A stretch of DNA of 64,000 nucleotides from Ferranicluibacter rubi (GTDB lineage: Bacteria > Pseudomonadota > Alphaproteobacteria > Rhizobiales > Rhizobiaceae), in NCBI RefSeq assembly GCF_011603255.1, contig NZ_JAANCM010000006.1:186001-250000 (forward strand), written 5' to 3'. Below, in pieces: positions 8,594 through 17,245 of this stretch (position 1 is the stretch's first letter; the number at the start of each line of letters is the position of its first letter). Under the pieces are notes generated by a model that saw only the letters and a program-made list of their open reading frames with translations, was not told the DNA's origin and searched no databases. The position numbers were made by a program, and so were the translations under genes.

Positions 8594-9337
8594 ATGGCTG
8601 TGATGACAAATGCCCCGGCGCATTTCCCCCGCATCGCCGCCTGTGGAGACAGCGCCTTGGCCGTGGAGTTCTCCGACCGGATAGACGAGGCGACCAGCGC
8701 CCGCGTCGTTGCGATGGCCGACCGTTTGGCGGCAGGCGCGGTCGCGGGCATAAGAGAGGTCGTGCCGACCTATAGGTCGCTTCTCGTTCACTACGATCCG
8801 GCTCTCGTTCGGGGCCGCGACCTGACCGTGCAGCTCATGGACATGCTGGAGTGCCAGGCGGAGACGGAAAGCACCGTACGCCATATCATCGTGCCCGTGC
8901 TCTATGGCGGGGAGACCGGCGCGGATCTCGATGCGCTGGCCGAACTGAAGGAGATGACCCGCAGCGACCTGATCGCGCTGCATGCCTCCGCCCATTATCG
9001 TGTCTACATGATCGGCTTTGCGCCCGGTTTCGCCTATCTCGGCGGATTGCCCGAGCGCCTGCACACGCCCCGGCTTGCGGTTCCCCGCCAGAGGATCGAG
9101 GCCGGCGCGATCGGCATCGGCGGGCAGCAGGCAAGCATCAACTCGGTTCCCGGGCCGAGCGGCTGGCGGTTCATCGCCCGGACGCCGCTGAAACTGTTCG
9201 ACCCTTCGCGCAAGGAGCCGTTTCTGCTCCGTGCCGGCGATCGCGTTCGGTTCCGCGCGATCGAGGAGACCGAGGCCGCGCATCTCGATGCGGCCGTCGC
9301 CAGAGGTGAGCCTGTCGAAGAGTGGGCGGCGACATGA
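8594..9337 (+). CDS. pxpB: 5-oxoprolinase subunit B (KipI / allophanate hydrolase subunit 1 family)
   Basis: 247 aa AHS1-domain protein. Recognisable blocks are ACGDSALAVEFSDRID at the start, VPTYRSLLVHYDP, IGFAPGFAYLGGLPERLHTP (the family's most conserved segment) and SVPGPSGWRFIARTP. PxpB pairs with PxpC as the kinase-like half of 5-oxoprolinase. The same fold also occurs in allophanate hydrolase, which matters here because a DUF1989 gene of the urea/guanidine type is nearby. The stop overlaps the pxpC ATG (ATGA). Confidence 0.9.
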   Translation: MAVMTNAPAHFPRIAACGDSALAVEFSDRIDEATSARVVAMADRLAAGAVAGIREVVPTYRSLLVHYDPALVRGRDLTVQLMDMLECQAETESTVRHIIVPVLYGGETGADLDALAELKEMTRSDLIALHASAHYRVYMIGFAPGFAYLGGLPERLHTPRLAVPRQRIEAGAIGIGGQQASINSVPGPSGWRFIARTPLKLFDPSRKEPFLLRAGDRVRFRAIEETEAAHLDAAVARGEPVEEWAAT

Positions 9338-10323
9338 GCGTTCTCAACATCAAGGACGCAGGCCCCATGATGACGGTGCAGGATCTCGGCCGTGCCGGGC
9401 TCTCGCGTTTCGGTGTTTCCGGGGCAGGGCCCATGGACCCGCCGTCCCTGCGGATGGCCAACCGCCTCGTCGGAAATGCCGAGAGCGATGCCGGGCTCGA
9501 ATTCGCGCAGGTTGGGGGAACGTTCGTCGTCGATGCGCCCGTGCGCTTCGCCGTCACGGGTGCGGCCGTCGGCATGACGGTCGACGGTAAACCGGTCCAC
9601 GCCTGGGAAAGCCACCATTTGCTGCCCGGACAGACGCTTCGCATCGGCGCGGTCGTCAACGCCGTCTGGGGCTACCTTGCGATATCCGGCGGCATCGATA
9701 CGCCACTTGTCCTCGGCGCGCGGACGACACACCTGCGCACGGGCCTCGGCGGTCTCGATGGACGGCGGCTTGCGGCCGGCGACCACTTGCCGCTCGGCGC
9801 TTCGGGACACGCGCCGCTCCTTGCGCTGCGCCAGCCCCTGTCCCGGCCGCGCGGCCCGTTTCGCATCGTGCCGGGACCGCAGGCCGATCATTTCGATGCC
9901 TCGGCCTGGAAGATCTTTCTCGAAGAACCGTTTCGTATCGCGACGCACCGCGATCGGATGGCGCAGATGCTGGACGGGCCTGTGATTTCGGCCTTTGCCG
10001 GACATGACATCATCTCCGATGGAACGGTCGCCGGCTCCATTCAGGTGCCGTCCTCCGGCCGGCCGATCGTGCTGATGGCCGAGCGGCAGACCACGGGCGG
10101 CTACCCGAAGATCGCCACGGTCGCCTCCGTCGATCTGCCGCGTCTGGCGCAGGCGATGACGGGAAGCTTGGTCCGCTTCCGAGCCATCACACGGGACGAG
10201 GCCGAAGATCTGCTGCTCGACCAGTCGCGTGTGCTGGCCGCAGCCCTTTCCGGTCTTGAGGAAAAGGGCGAGACGACAGAGATAAAAGAGACACCGACGA
10301 CATCCGGGAGGTCGAACACATGA
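9334..10323 (+). CDS. pxpC: 5-oxoprolinase subunit C (KipA / allophanate hydrolase subunit 2 family)
   Basis: 329 aa AHS2-domain protein. It opens with MSVLNIKDAGPMMTVQDLGR and GVSGAGPMDPPSLRMANRLV, has RIVPGPQADHF in the middle and IVLMAERQTTGGYPKIATVA towards the end, all typical of PxpC/KipA. ATG at 9334 is used rather than the in-frame start at 9322 because it forms the ATGA overlap with pxpB. The 3' end overlaps the GntR start by 4 bp, which places the regulator in the same transcript. Confidence 0.9.
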   Translation: MSVLNIKDAGPMMTVQDLGRAGLSRFGVSGAGPMDPPSLRMANRLVGNAESDAGLEFAQVGGTFVVDAPVRFAVTGAAVGMTVDGKPVHAWESHHLLPGQTLRIGAVVNAVWGYLAISGGIDTPLVLGARTTHLRTGLGGLDGRRLAAGDHLPLGASGHAPLLALRQPLSRPRGPFRIVPGPQADHFDASAWKIFLEEPFRIATHRDRMAQMLDGPVISAFAGHDIISDGTVAGSIQVPSSGRPIVLMAERQTTGGYPKIATVASVDLPRLAQAMTGSLVRFRAITRDEAEDLLLDQSRVLAAALSGLEEKGETTEIKETPTTSGRSNT

Positions 10324-10964
10324 GCCAGCCCCTTGCGAAGAAGGCCTATGGCACGATCATCGACATGATCCTTTCCGGCGCCCTGATGCCGGGAGATGTG
10401 CTGCAGGAAGCCAAGCTCGGCGAAGAATTCTCCATGTCCCGAACCCCGGTTCGCGAGGCGATCAAACGCATCGAAGCCGAAGGACTGGCGGTTCAGGAGG
10501 GGCGGTTTCTCAAGGTCCGCCGGCTGGCGGCGGAGGAGGTCGAGGAGATCTTCTATCTGCGTAGCGTGATCGAGGGCTATTGCGCGCGCATCGCGATCGC
10601 GGCCCCGGCCTATGTCTTCGACGATCTCGAACGCCGCATCAGGGTCTTGATCGCGACGGGTCCGGGCGAGAACGGAGAAGCGCTCGAGGTCGACGACGAT
10701 TTCCACTTCTGGCTGGCCAATGTTTCGGGAAACCGGACGATGATGCGCACGATCGGCGATCTGCGGCGGCGCACCTGCATGTTCGACCACAGTCTCGTTC
10801 CCGAACGCTTCCTGAAAGGATGCCGGGAGCACCTCGAGATTCTGGATGCTCTGCGGGCAGGCGATGCCGATGCGGCGGGAAGCCTGATGAGCCGCCACGT
10901 GCTGAATGCACGGGACGCCATTCTTGAAAAACTCGACGCCTCCAGCGGGGGATTGCCGCGATGA
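10320..10964 (+). CDS. GntR-family regulator with FCD ligand domain (first of two)
   Basis: 214 aa. The N-terminal winged helix (LAKKAYGTIIDMILSGALMP, then MSRTPVREAIKRIEAEGL) is followed by an all-helical FCD domain. Its likely metal ligands are the conserved Asp/His positions in DDDFHFWLA, CREHLEIL and MSRHVL. FCD regulators often sense organic acids or sugars. It overlaps both neighbours by 4 bp (ATGA at each end), so it is co-expressed with pxpBC and the dehydrogenase, and a repressor acting on its own operon is plausible. The recurring TGGTRTACTG motif is a candidate binding site. Confidence 0.88.
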   Translation: MSQPLAKKAYGTIIDMILSGALMPGDVLQEAKLGEEFSMSRTPVREAIKRIEAEGLAVQEGRFLKVRRLAAEEVEEIFYLRSVIEGYCARIAIAAPAYVFDDLERRIRVLIATGPGENGEALEVDDDFHFWLANVSGNRTMMRTIGDLRRRTCMFDHSLVPERFLKGCREHLEILDALRAGDADAAGSLMSRHVLNARDAILEKLDASSGGLPR

Positions 10965-11977
10965 AATGCCTTCTCGTTCAGCCCATTCATGCGGACGGCA
11001 TCGCCATACTCCGGGACGCGGGCATCGACGTCGAACTTTGCCCGGATGCCGACATGGAAACGGTGGCGAGCCGGATCAAGGGTTGCCATGCCGTGATCAC
11101 GCGGGATGCGGGTCTTTCGGCACGCGCGATTCTTGCCAGCGACGTGCTGAAGGTCATCGTCGTTCACGGGGCGGGCCATGATGGCGTGGACAAGGCGCAG
11201 GCCGCGGCGAAATCCATCCTCGTCTGCAACACGCCGGGCGCCAATGCGCAGTCCGTCTCCGAGCTTGCCCTTGGCCTTGCCCTTGCAGCCGCACGCCTGA
11301 TCCCGGCTGCGGATCGCGCGGTTCGCGATGGCGCGTCCGGCTTTCGGGAAGCGGGCATGTTTCACGAACTCGCGGGGAAGACCGCGCTGATCGTCGGATG
11401 GGGGGCAACGGGGGCAGGCCTCGGGCGGATGCTGCACGCGGCACTCGGCATGGAGGTTCTGGTTCATTCTCCCAGAAGCGCCGATACCGGGCCTTTCGAG
11501 CGTGTGGCGACACTTGCGGACGGCCTGGGCCGGGCAGACCTGATTTCGCTTCATACCCCTCTGCGGGAGGAAACGCGCGGGCTGATCGGCACGGCCGCTC
11601 TTGCCCTGACGAAACCCGGTGCAATCCTGATCAACACGGCGCGTGCCGGGCTGATCGACGAAGCAGCGCTTGCCGAAGCGCTTCTGCAGGGCAGGATCGC
11701 CGCTGCCGGTCTCGACGTCTACACGCCGCAGGCCCCGCAGGGGCCGCTTTCCGCATCGCAGCGGGTCATCTTCACACCGCACCTCGGCGGCACGACGCCG
11801 GAGGCCTTGCAGCGTGTGGCGACCGGTGCCGCTGGCCATGTGCTGACAGCCCTTTCCGGGCAGAGGCCGGCAACGACGATCCATCCTCCGCAGGACGCCA
11901 TCGATCCCGCCGATCGCGCAGCGGCGGTGGAGACCGTGAAGGTGGCAATCATGGAAGGCGGTGCCCGGCATGGCTGA
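10961..11977 (+). CDS. D-isomer-specific 2-hydroxyacid dehydrogenase family protein
   Basis: 338 aa NAD(P)-dependent reductase/dehydrogenase family of D-lactate, glycerate and phosphoglycerate dehydrogenases. The nucleotide-binding loop GWGATGAGLG, the catalytic Arg in NTARAGLIDE and the His in FTPHLGGTTPEA are present. The catalytic Glu normally found five residues after the Asp of LDVxxxEP is replaced: the segment reads LDVYTPQAP, with Gln at that place. This may alter activity or reflect a distinct subgroup. It sits between two GntR genes with overlapping ends. A role reducing a 2-oxo acid made by the neighbouring aminotransferase is plausible but inferred. Confidence 0.82.
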   Translation: MKCLLVQPIHADGIAILRDAGIDVELCPDADMETVASRIKGCHAVITRDAGLSARAILASDVLKVIVVHGAGHDGVDKAQAAAKSILVCNTPGANAQSVSELALGLALAAARLIPAADRAVRDGASGFREAGMFHELAGKTALIVGWGATGAGLGRMLHAALGMEVLVHSPRSADTGPFERVATLADGLGRADLISLHTPLREETRGLIGTAALALTKPGAILINTARAGLIDEAALAEALLQGRIAAAGLDVYTPQAPQGPLSASQRVIFTPHLGGTTPEALQRVATGAAGHVLTALSGQRPATTIHPPQDAIDPADRAAAVETVKVAIMEGGARHG

Positions 11978-12608
11978 CAAGGAAACACTGACGCAGCAGA
12001 TCTATCGCGATCTGAAGCAGCGCATTCTCGAAGGACGGTTCTCGTCCGAGGATATGCTGACGGAGCGCACGCTGGCGCTGGAATCGGGTATTTCCCGCAC
12101 GCCGCTGCGCGCCGCCATCTCGCGGCTCGAGAAGGAAGACGTGATCTCCCGGCTGCCGAACGGCGCCCTGATGGTCCGCGAGGTCACGGTCGAGCAACTG
12201 CTGGAGATTGTCCAGATCCGCCGTCTGCTCGAAGGGGCCGCGGCCGCGAAGGCCGCCACGCGCGCGATCACACCGGCGCTTCTCGCTTCGCGCGATGCGA
12301 TGCGCGCCTATGCCGAAGGCGGCGATATCGCGTTCGACCGGTTCTGGCTGGATGACGATGCCTTTCACGATGCGGTCGCCCACGCTGCAGGCCTGCCGCT
12401 GCTGGCGACGATGCTGACCGAGATGCGCGGCATCGCACGCCGCTGCACGATCACCCGCACGCACGATCGCTTCGACCAGCAGGCCCGCGAGCATCTCGAC
12501 GTCATCGAGGCCATCGCGACGAACGACGAGGCGGCGGCGCGGGCGGCTATGGAGCGCCATTTCGACAGCGTTCGGGCGCGGTTTCTCGCCTGGCTGTCTC
12601 GGACGTGA
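11970..12608 (+). CDS. GntR-family regulator with FCD ligand domain (second of two)
   Basis: 212 aa. Winged helix MADKETLTQQIYRDLKQRIL... with ISRTPLRAAISRLEKEDVIS, then an FCD domain with candidate metal ligands in DDDAFHDAVAHAAG, AREHLDVIEAI and MERHFDSVRA. It is only modestly like the first GntR of the operon, so the two probably answer different ligands. ATG at 11970 is chosen; GTG at 11961 is in frame but too close to GGAAGG. It overlaps the dehydrogenase by 8 bp. Confidence 0.87.
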   Translation: MADKETLTQQIYRDLKQRILEGRFSSEDMLTERTLALESGISRTPLRAAISRLEKEDVISRLPNGALMVREVTVEQLLEIVQIRRLLEGAAAAKAATRAITPALLASRDAMRAYAEGGDIAFDRFWLDDDAFHDAVAHAAGLPLLATMLTEMRGIARRCTITRTHDRFDQQAREHLDVIEAIATNDEAAARAAMERHFDSVRARFLAWLSRT

Positions 12609-12618
12609 GGCGGGGTTG

Positions 12619-13800
12619 ATGGACAACGCAGCATTTCTGAACGATCCCGCCATGCGCGGCAGCGAGGCGGCCTTCCCGAGGGAAGAATATTCCGACCGGC
12701 AGGCCCGCGCGCAGGCAGCACTCCGGGCGAGCGGGCAGGCGGCACTGGTCGTGACCGGTCCGGAAACGATCTACTGGCTGACGGGCCGACAGACAGCCGG
12801 CTATTTCGCCTTTCAGGCGCTGCTTCTCCCGGCATCCGGGCCGCTGACGCTGCTCGTGCGGCAGTTGGAGTTCTTCGGCGCTGTCGCCAATACGTGGTTG
12901 AGCGATATCGTCACCTACCAGGACGGCGACGACCCGGCCGGCGCGCTGGTCTCCCTGCTGCGCGAGCGCGGCATGGGCGTGCCCGCGATCGAGCTGTCCG
13001 GCTGGTTCCTGCCGCCGCGGCTCGTCAGCGAGATCGCCCGGCGTCTTGGCGTCGCGGACCTGCCGGACGGTTCCGACATCCTGCCGCCGCTGCGCATGAT
13101 CAAGAGCCAGGCCGAACGCGATGCGATCCGCGCTGCCGCACGTTATGCGGACGCCGGGATGGTTGCCGCCATCGAGGCCTGCACCCTCGGGGCCGATGAG
13201 AATGCGGTCGCCGCCGCCATGCTCGGCGCCGCGACGCGCGCAGGGTCGGAGGCCATGGCCATGGAACCGCTCGTCTCGTCGGGCCAGCGTAGCGGACTGC
13301 CGCACATGACATGGCGTCGTCGTCCCTTGAGCGACGGCGATCCCGTCTTCCTGGAGCTTGCCGGAAGCCATGCCCGCTATCACGCGGCTCTGATGCGCAC
13401 GGTCTGGCTCGGCAAACCGCCGGCCGAGGCGCAGCGGATGATGGACTGCGCGCTCTTCGCGTTGGACGCGGCGATCACGCAGATCCGGCCGGGTAACCCG
13501 TGCGCTGCGCCGCATGACACTGCGCAGAGGATCATCGACGCTGCCGGCTTCACCGCCGCCTTCAGGAAGCGCATCGGCTATTCCATGGGGATCGCCTTTG
13601 CTCCCGACTGGGGCGAGGGCGGCATTCTCAGCCTGTTTTCCGGCGTATCGCGCGTTATCGAGCCCGGCATGGTCTTCCACATCCCGGCGACGCTGCGCAG
13701 CTTCGGCCACTGGACCGTCGGAGCATCGGAAACCGTCATCGTGACGGACACCGGCGCGGAGCCGCTCTCGACCCTACCCCGAACACTCACCTGTCGCTGA
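12619..13800 (+). CDS. M24-fold hydrolase of the ectoine-hydrolase/creatinase type (metal ligands lost)
   Basis: 393 aa with the two-domain 'pita-bread' layout: an N-terminal creatinase domain (about 20-160) and a C-terminal M24 domain. In M24 aminopeptidases five residues (Asp, Asp, His, Glu, Glu) bind two metals. Here the first Asp is Glu and the second Ala (FLELAGSHARYHAALMRT), the His region reads GYSMGIAFAPDWGE and the first Glu region reads PGMVFHIPATL; only the final Glu (GASETVIVT) remains. GYSxGIxFxPDWGE is typical of the metal-free EutD/DoeA ectoine hydrolases and creatinase-like proteins. It probably hydrolyses an amidine or amide bond in a small nitrogenous compound. ATG at 12619 is preferred to the TTG three bases upstream. 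Confidence 0.8.
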   Translation: MDNAAFLNDPAMRGSEAAFPREEYSDRQARAQAALRASGQAALVVTGPETIYWLTGRQTAGYFAFQALLLPASGPLTLLVRQLEFFGAVANTWLSDIVTYQDGDDPAGALVSLLRERGMGVPAIELSGWFLPPRLVSEIARRLGVADLPDGSDILPPLRMIKSQAERDAIRAAARYADAGMVAAIEACTLGADENAVAAAMLGAATRAGSEAMAMEPLVSSGQRSGLPHMTWRRRPLSDGDPVFLELAGSHARYHAALMRTVWLGKPPAEAQRMMDCALFALDAAITQIRPGNPCAAPHDTAQRIIDAAGFTAAFRKRIGYSMGIAFAPDWGEGGILSLFSGVSRVIEPGMVFHIPATLRSFGHWTVGASETVIVTDTGAEPLSTLPRTLTCR

Positions 13801-13833
13801 CCCCCGTTAGCCCTGCATAAAGGAGACTTACCC

Positions 13834-14247
13834 GTGCGTTCACTCTTCCATCTCGCCTACCACATTACGGACCTCGATGAGGCTCGTCGCTTCTACGGTG
13901 ATGTCCTTGGATGTGCCGAAGGCCGATCCACAGACACCTGGGTCGATTTCGACTTCTTCGGCCACCAGATCTCGCTCCACCTCGGCAAGCCGTTCGAGGT
14001 CACGCGGACCGGCAAGGTGGGCAACCACATGGTCATGATGCCGCATCTGGGCGTCGTCCTGCCGCTCGATGCCTGGCTGGCACTGGCCGACCGGCTGGAG
14101 AAGGCCGGAATCGCCTTCGATATTCCCCCCGTCATCCGCTTTGAAGGCGAGCCCGGCGAGCAGCGCACGATGTTCTTCTTCGATCCGAGCGGCAACCCGA
14201 TCGAGGTCAAGGGCTTCAAGGACTTCGACAGCGTTTTCGCGCACTGA
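13834..14247 (+). CDS. VOC-family (glyoxalase/dioxygenase fold) protein
   Basis: 137 aa. Short beta-alpha-beta-beta-beta protein: LFHLAYHITDLDEARRFYGD at the start, DFFGHQISLHLGK in the middle and MFFFDPSGNPIEVKGFKD at the end. Candidate metal ligands are the first His, the His of the second repeat and Glu in NPIEVKGF. VOC proteins include lyases, epimerases and dioxygenases, so the reaction cannot be named. GTG at 13834 follows AAAGGAGA with good spacing. It is the last rightward gene of this operon. Confidence 0.8.
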   Translation: MRSLFHLAYHITDLDEARRFYGDVLGCAEGRSTDTWVDFDFFGHQISLHLGKPFEVTRTGKVGNHMVMMPHLGVVLPLDAWLALADRLEKAGIAFDIPPVIRFEGEPGEQRTMFFFDPSGNPIEVKGFKDFDSVFAH

Positions 14248-14277
14248 CGCTCAAGCGATCGCTGCTTGTGCCAAAGC

Positions 14278-14307
14278 GATGCCGGGGAAGGTGACCTCCC
14301 CGGCATC
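14278..14307. terminator. Bidirectional terminator hairpin
   Basis: Perfect 11-bp inverted repeat (GATGCCGGGGA / TCCCCGGCATC) with an 8-nt loop between the convergent VOC gene and the leftward M24 gene. There is no clear T-run, so termination is inferred from stem strength and position. Confidence 0.65.
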
Positions 14308-14328
14308 CGCTGCGATCCGGTGTTGCCG

Positions 14329-15504
14329 TCAGAACAGACTTGGAGACTTCGTCAGCACCTCGTTGCCGTCTTGTCCGACGATGACGATGTCCTCGTAGAA
14401 GGCGGCGCCCACGCCGTCGAGCGACAGGAAGGCCTCGATGCCGAAGACCATGTCTTGCTCGACGATATCCTCCGGCAGCGACATGCTGGTCGAAATACGC
14501 GGCAGTTCGAAGCCGAGGCCGATGCCGTGGCCATAGAAGGGGAAATTCTTCATGATCGGCGAGATCGACCCGCCGAAGGCTGCGGTGAGCCGATCGCCTT
14601 CTGCAGCGATATCGAGCATCCTTGCGCCCGGCCTCAGCATATCGGTCAGCCGGTGGACGAGATCGCCGGCCGCCTCGATCAGGCGGCGCTGGTCGGCATT
14701 TGCGCGACCACGCACGGCGGTGCGACCGGGGTCGAGGTAATAGCCCTGAAACAACGGGCCGTGCAGCGTGCCCGTTACGACGTCGCCAATATCGGGCACG
14801 TCGTCGCTATACCCGGTCAGCGGAAATCGCTGGTCGAAGCCGAGCGTGTCGCCGTGATTGGTGCCGATCATCTGCACGCGTCCGCCGCGGCGCACGACCT
14901 CGCGCGCGCATTCGCCGGCGGCTTCCCGCTCCGACATGCCGCTGACAAGGCTTTCCATCAGGATCGTCATGCCCGCCGTCGCCGTCTCCCCGGCCGTGCG
15001 GTAGGCATCGAGTTCGCGTCCGCTCTTGATCCGGCGGACCGAGCGGACGAGGTCATCGACAGGAACCCACTCGATATTGGGCGCGGTGACTTCCAGCTGC
15101 CTGTAGTATTTCATGGGGATGAGGTTGGTGCCGACCAGCGCCACCCGGCCGGAGACGCCGCGCTCGACCAAAGCGCGCGCCACGCTTTCGAAAGGGTGAT
15201 TGCTGGAGCGCACGTCCTCGATGGCGACGAGATCGCGCCGGACCTCCGGTTCGTCGATATGCAGCTGCGGGTCGCGGCCCGCCTGCAGGATGACGCCAGT
15301 GAAGGAACGGGCCGTCCAGATCAGCGAGTCCATGCCGCCGCTGATCGAGTACTGGTTGGAGAGATAAAGCACGTCGCCGCAATTGTCGGTCGTTCCGCCA
15401 CCCCGGCCAAACACGACGGCGGTGTCAAAGCCCCGACACTTCATCTCGACCAAGAGACGGTCCCAGCGCGTGCGATACTCGTCGAGTGGGAAATAGCGGT
15501 TCAT
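14329..15504 (-). CDS. M24-family metallopeptidase/creatinase-fold protein (second copy)
   Basis: 391 aa with an N-terminal creatinase domain and a C-terminal M24 domain. Four of five metal-ligand positions look intact: Asp in GYYLDPGRT, His in YGHGIGLGF, Glu in FGIEAFLS and Glu in FYEDIVIV. The first Asp is not seen (VVTGTLHGPLFQGYY). This differs from the sibling at 12619, where nearly all ligands are lost, so the two are not simple duplicates. Substrate may be an Xaa-Pro-like dipeptide or a small guanidino/amide compound. ATG at 15504 follows GAGGA by 7 nt; a GTG at 15522 is in frame. It is divergent from DUF1989 and the amino-acid importer. Confidence 0.8.
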   Translation of the reverse strand: MNRYFPLDEYRTRWDRLLVEMKCRGFDTAVVFGRGGGTTDNCGDVLYLSNQYSISGGMDSLIWTARSFTGVILQAGRDPQLHIDEPEVRRDLVAIEDVRSSNHPFESVARALVERGVSGRVALVGTNLIPMKYYRQLEVTAPNIEWVPVDDLVRSVRRIKSGRELDAYRTAGETATAGMTILMESLVSGMSEREAAGECAREVVRRGGRVQMIGTNHGDTLGFDQRFPLTGYSDDVPDIGDVVTGTLHGPLFQGYYLDPGRTAVRGRANADQRRLIEAAGDLVHRLTDMLRPGARMLDIAAEGDRLTAAFGGSISPIMKNFPFYGHGIGLGFELPRISTSMSLPEDIVEQDMVFGIEAFLSLDGVGAAFYEDIVIVGQDGNEVLTKSPSLF

Positions 15505-15809
15505 CCAGTCATCCTCATGCACGCTGCGTAATTTCGGTACACCGGCTGTATCCGTTCGTCAATTCTGCCGTTGACTCAGATACGGACAGACGGAGGAAAT
15601 GGTTCGAATGAGCAGTGCTTGCGCATTTTTTGTTCACGCACTGCTTTGTCTTTCATCAATTTGCACATTTACCTCCCACTAAATAGTTGATTTTCCATCT
15701 TGAACTCCAGTGGTATACTGGAATAGGCTGATGGTGACAGGATGCTGCAAGCGGCGAGCCTCCTTCCGCCCCACCTCCTGTGGCGAAAAAATCGAAAGCA
15801 GCGATATCC
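15505..15809. promoter_or_regulatory. Divergent promoter region (M24 protein / DUF1989) with GntR-like sites
   Basis: 305 bp without a supported gene, more AT-rich than its surroundings. It holds CCAGT-GGTAT-ACTGG (15707-15721), an inverted repeat containing TGGTATACTG, the form also found near pxpB. A related CGGTACACCG (15535-15544) lies just upstream of the leftward gene. The larger repeat overlaps TATACT, a good -10-like hexamer, so repressor binding there would block the DUF1989/ABC operon. An in-frame GTG at 15780 could extend DUF1989 but has no ribosome-binding site. Confidence 0.45.
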
Positions 15810-16436
15810 ATGAGCCAAGAACAGATGATCGTGCCGGCCAGCCATGGCGAGGCCTTCCGTGTGAAGGCGGGACAGCACGTTCTCATCGAGAATGTCTACG
15901 GCAATCAGGTCGCGGATCTCTGGGCGCTCGCAGCGGACGATGCGTTCGAGACGTCGTCGCTCGACCAAACACGCTCGGTGAACAGCAATATCTTCTTTGC
16001 CACCGGCATGACGCTCATGAGTTCACGCCGTCGCCCGATGCTGACGATGGTGGCCGACAGCGGTGACGTGCGCCACGACACGCTTCTGTGTCCCTGTAGC
16101 CGCGAGCTCTACCGGCAACTCGGCTGCGCAGACGGCCACCGCAATTGCAGCGACAATTTCCACGAGGCTCTGTCGGCGCTCGATCTTGCCCTGCCCTTTA
16201 CGCCGGCCTCGCTCAACCTGTTCATGAACGTCCCCGTTGCCCCGGATGGCACGGTCGATCGCCTTCCGCCGACAACCGTTGCCGGCGATACCGTCGTGCT
16301 GCGGGCCGAGATGGATCTGGTGCTTGTCCTCTCCGCATGCCCGCAGGATGTCACGCCGATCAACGGCGCTTCCCGCACCCCGCGGGACATCGGGGTTAGC
16401 CTTCACGACACGAACCCCGCCGAGGTGACAGCATGA
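15810..16436 (+). CDS. DUF1989 protein (urea carboxylase-associated family)
   Basis: 208 aa. Conserved family features: [13 protein letters not shown] near the N-terminus, then a Cys-rich stretch ([19 protein letters not shown]), [30 protein letters not shown] and the hallmark [13 protein letters not shown]. Related DUF1989 proteins form carboxyguanidine deiminase with urea/guanidine carboxylases; others are uncharacterised. Here it is single, not paired, and no carboxylase is near. It heads the amino-acid ABC operon (stop overlaps the ATPase ATG), pointing to deimination or hydrolysis of the imported compound. That role is inferred. Confidence 0.82.
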   Translation: MSQEQMIVPASHGEAFRVKAGQHVLIENVYGNQVADLWALAADDAFETSSLDQTRSVNSNIFFATGMTLMSSRRRPMLTMVADSGDVRHDTLLCPCSRELYRQLGCADGHRNCSDNFHEALSALDLALPFTPASLNLFMNVPVAPDGTVDRLPPTTVAGDTVVLRAEMDLVLVLSACPQDVTPINGASRTPRDIGVSLHDTNPAEVTA

Positions 16437-17245
16437 CACCGCCATTGCTGTCGCTGCGCGAGATCCGCAAGAGCTTCGGAGAGAACGAGGTTCTCAAGGG
16501 CGTTTCCCTGACGGTGCAGGCGGGGGAGGTGGTCTCCATCATCGGGGCGAGCGGCTCGGGAAAGAGCACCTTCCTGCGGTCGATCAACGCGCTGGAGGTG
16601 CCGCAATCCGGCTTCATGGATTTCGAGGACCAGTCCTTCGACTTCCGCACCGAGTCACGCTTCTTCCCGACTGCCGCCCAGCTGCAATCGCTGCGGACCC
16701 GGGTGGGCATGGTGTTCCAGAGCTATCACCTCTGGCCGCACATGACCGTGCTGGAGAATGTCACCCACGCACCCATCCGCCTCCTCAAGATGCCGCGCAA
16801 GCAGGCGATCGAGGAAGCGGATGCGCTTCTGTCCCGCATCGGCCTTTATGAGAAACGCGGCAGCTACCCGTCGCGGCTGTCGGGCGGACAGCAACAGCGC
16901 GTCGCGATCGCGCGGGCGCTTGCCATGAAGCCGAAGCTGATGCTGTTCGACGAGGTCACGTCGGCGCTCGACCCGGAGCTCGTCCACGAAGTCCTCGTGC
17001 TCATGGCCTCCCTCGCCTCGGAGGGAATGACGATGCTGTTGGTCACCCACGAAATCGCATTTGCCCGCGACGTCTCGTCCCGCGTGCTGTTTTTCGACCA
17101 GGGCGTCATCGCCGAAGCGGGCACACCCGATATTCTCCGGCACCCCGAGAGCGACCGCCTGAAGCAGTTCCTGCACCGCATCCTCCATGACGACGTCGGC
17201 CATGGGTATTCCGCCTTGAACGCGCAGGAAGGACAGTCGTCATGA
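16433..17245 (+). CDS. Polar amino-acid ABC transporter ATP-binding protein
   Basis: 270 aa GlnQ/HisP-type ATPase. Walker [13 protein letters not shown]-loop [19 protein letters not shown], signature [15 protein letters not shown], Walker [15 protein letters not shown] and switch His in VTHEIAFA are all intact. It overlaps DUF1989 and the permease by 4 bp each (ATGA). It energises uptake through the adjacent permease and binding protein. Confidence 0.93.
   Translation: MTPPLLSLREIRKSFGENEVLKGVSLTVQAGEVVSIIGASGSGKSTFLRSINALEVPQSGFMDFEDQSFDFRTESRFFPTAAQLQSLRTRVGMVFQSYHLWPHMTVLENVTHAPIRLLKMPRKQAIEEADALLSRIGLYEKRGSYPSRLSGGQQQRVAIARALAMKPKLMLFDEVTSALDPELVHEVLVLMASLASEGMTMLLVTHEIAFARDVSSRVLFFDQGVIAEAGTPDILRHPESDRLKQFLHRILHDDVGHGYSALNAQEGQSS

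Noticed and set aside
10320-12608. The two GntR-FCD genes as a tandem duplication
   Set aside because: They are separated by the dehydrogenase gene and their sequences are only distantly similar beyond family motifs.
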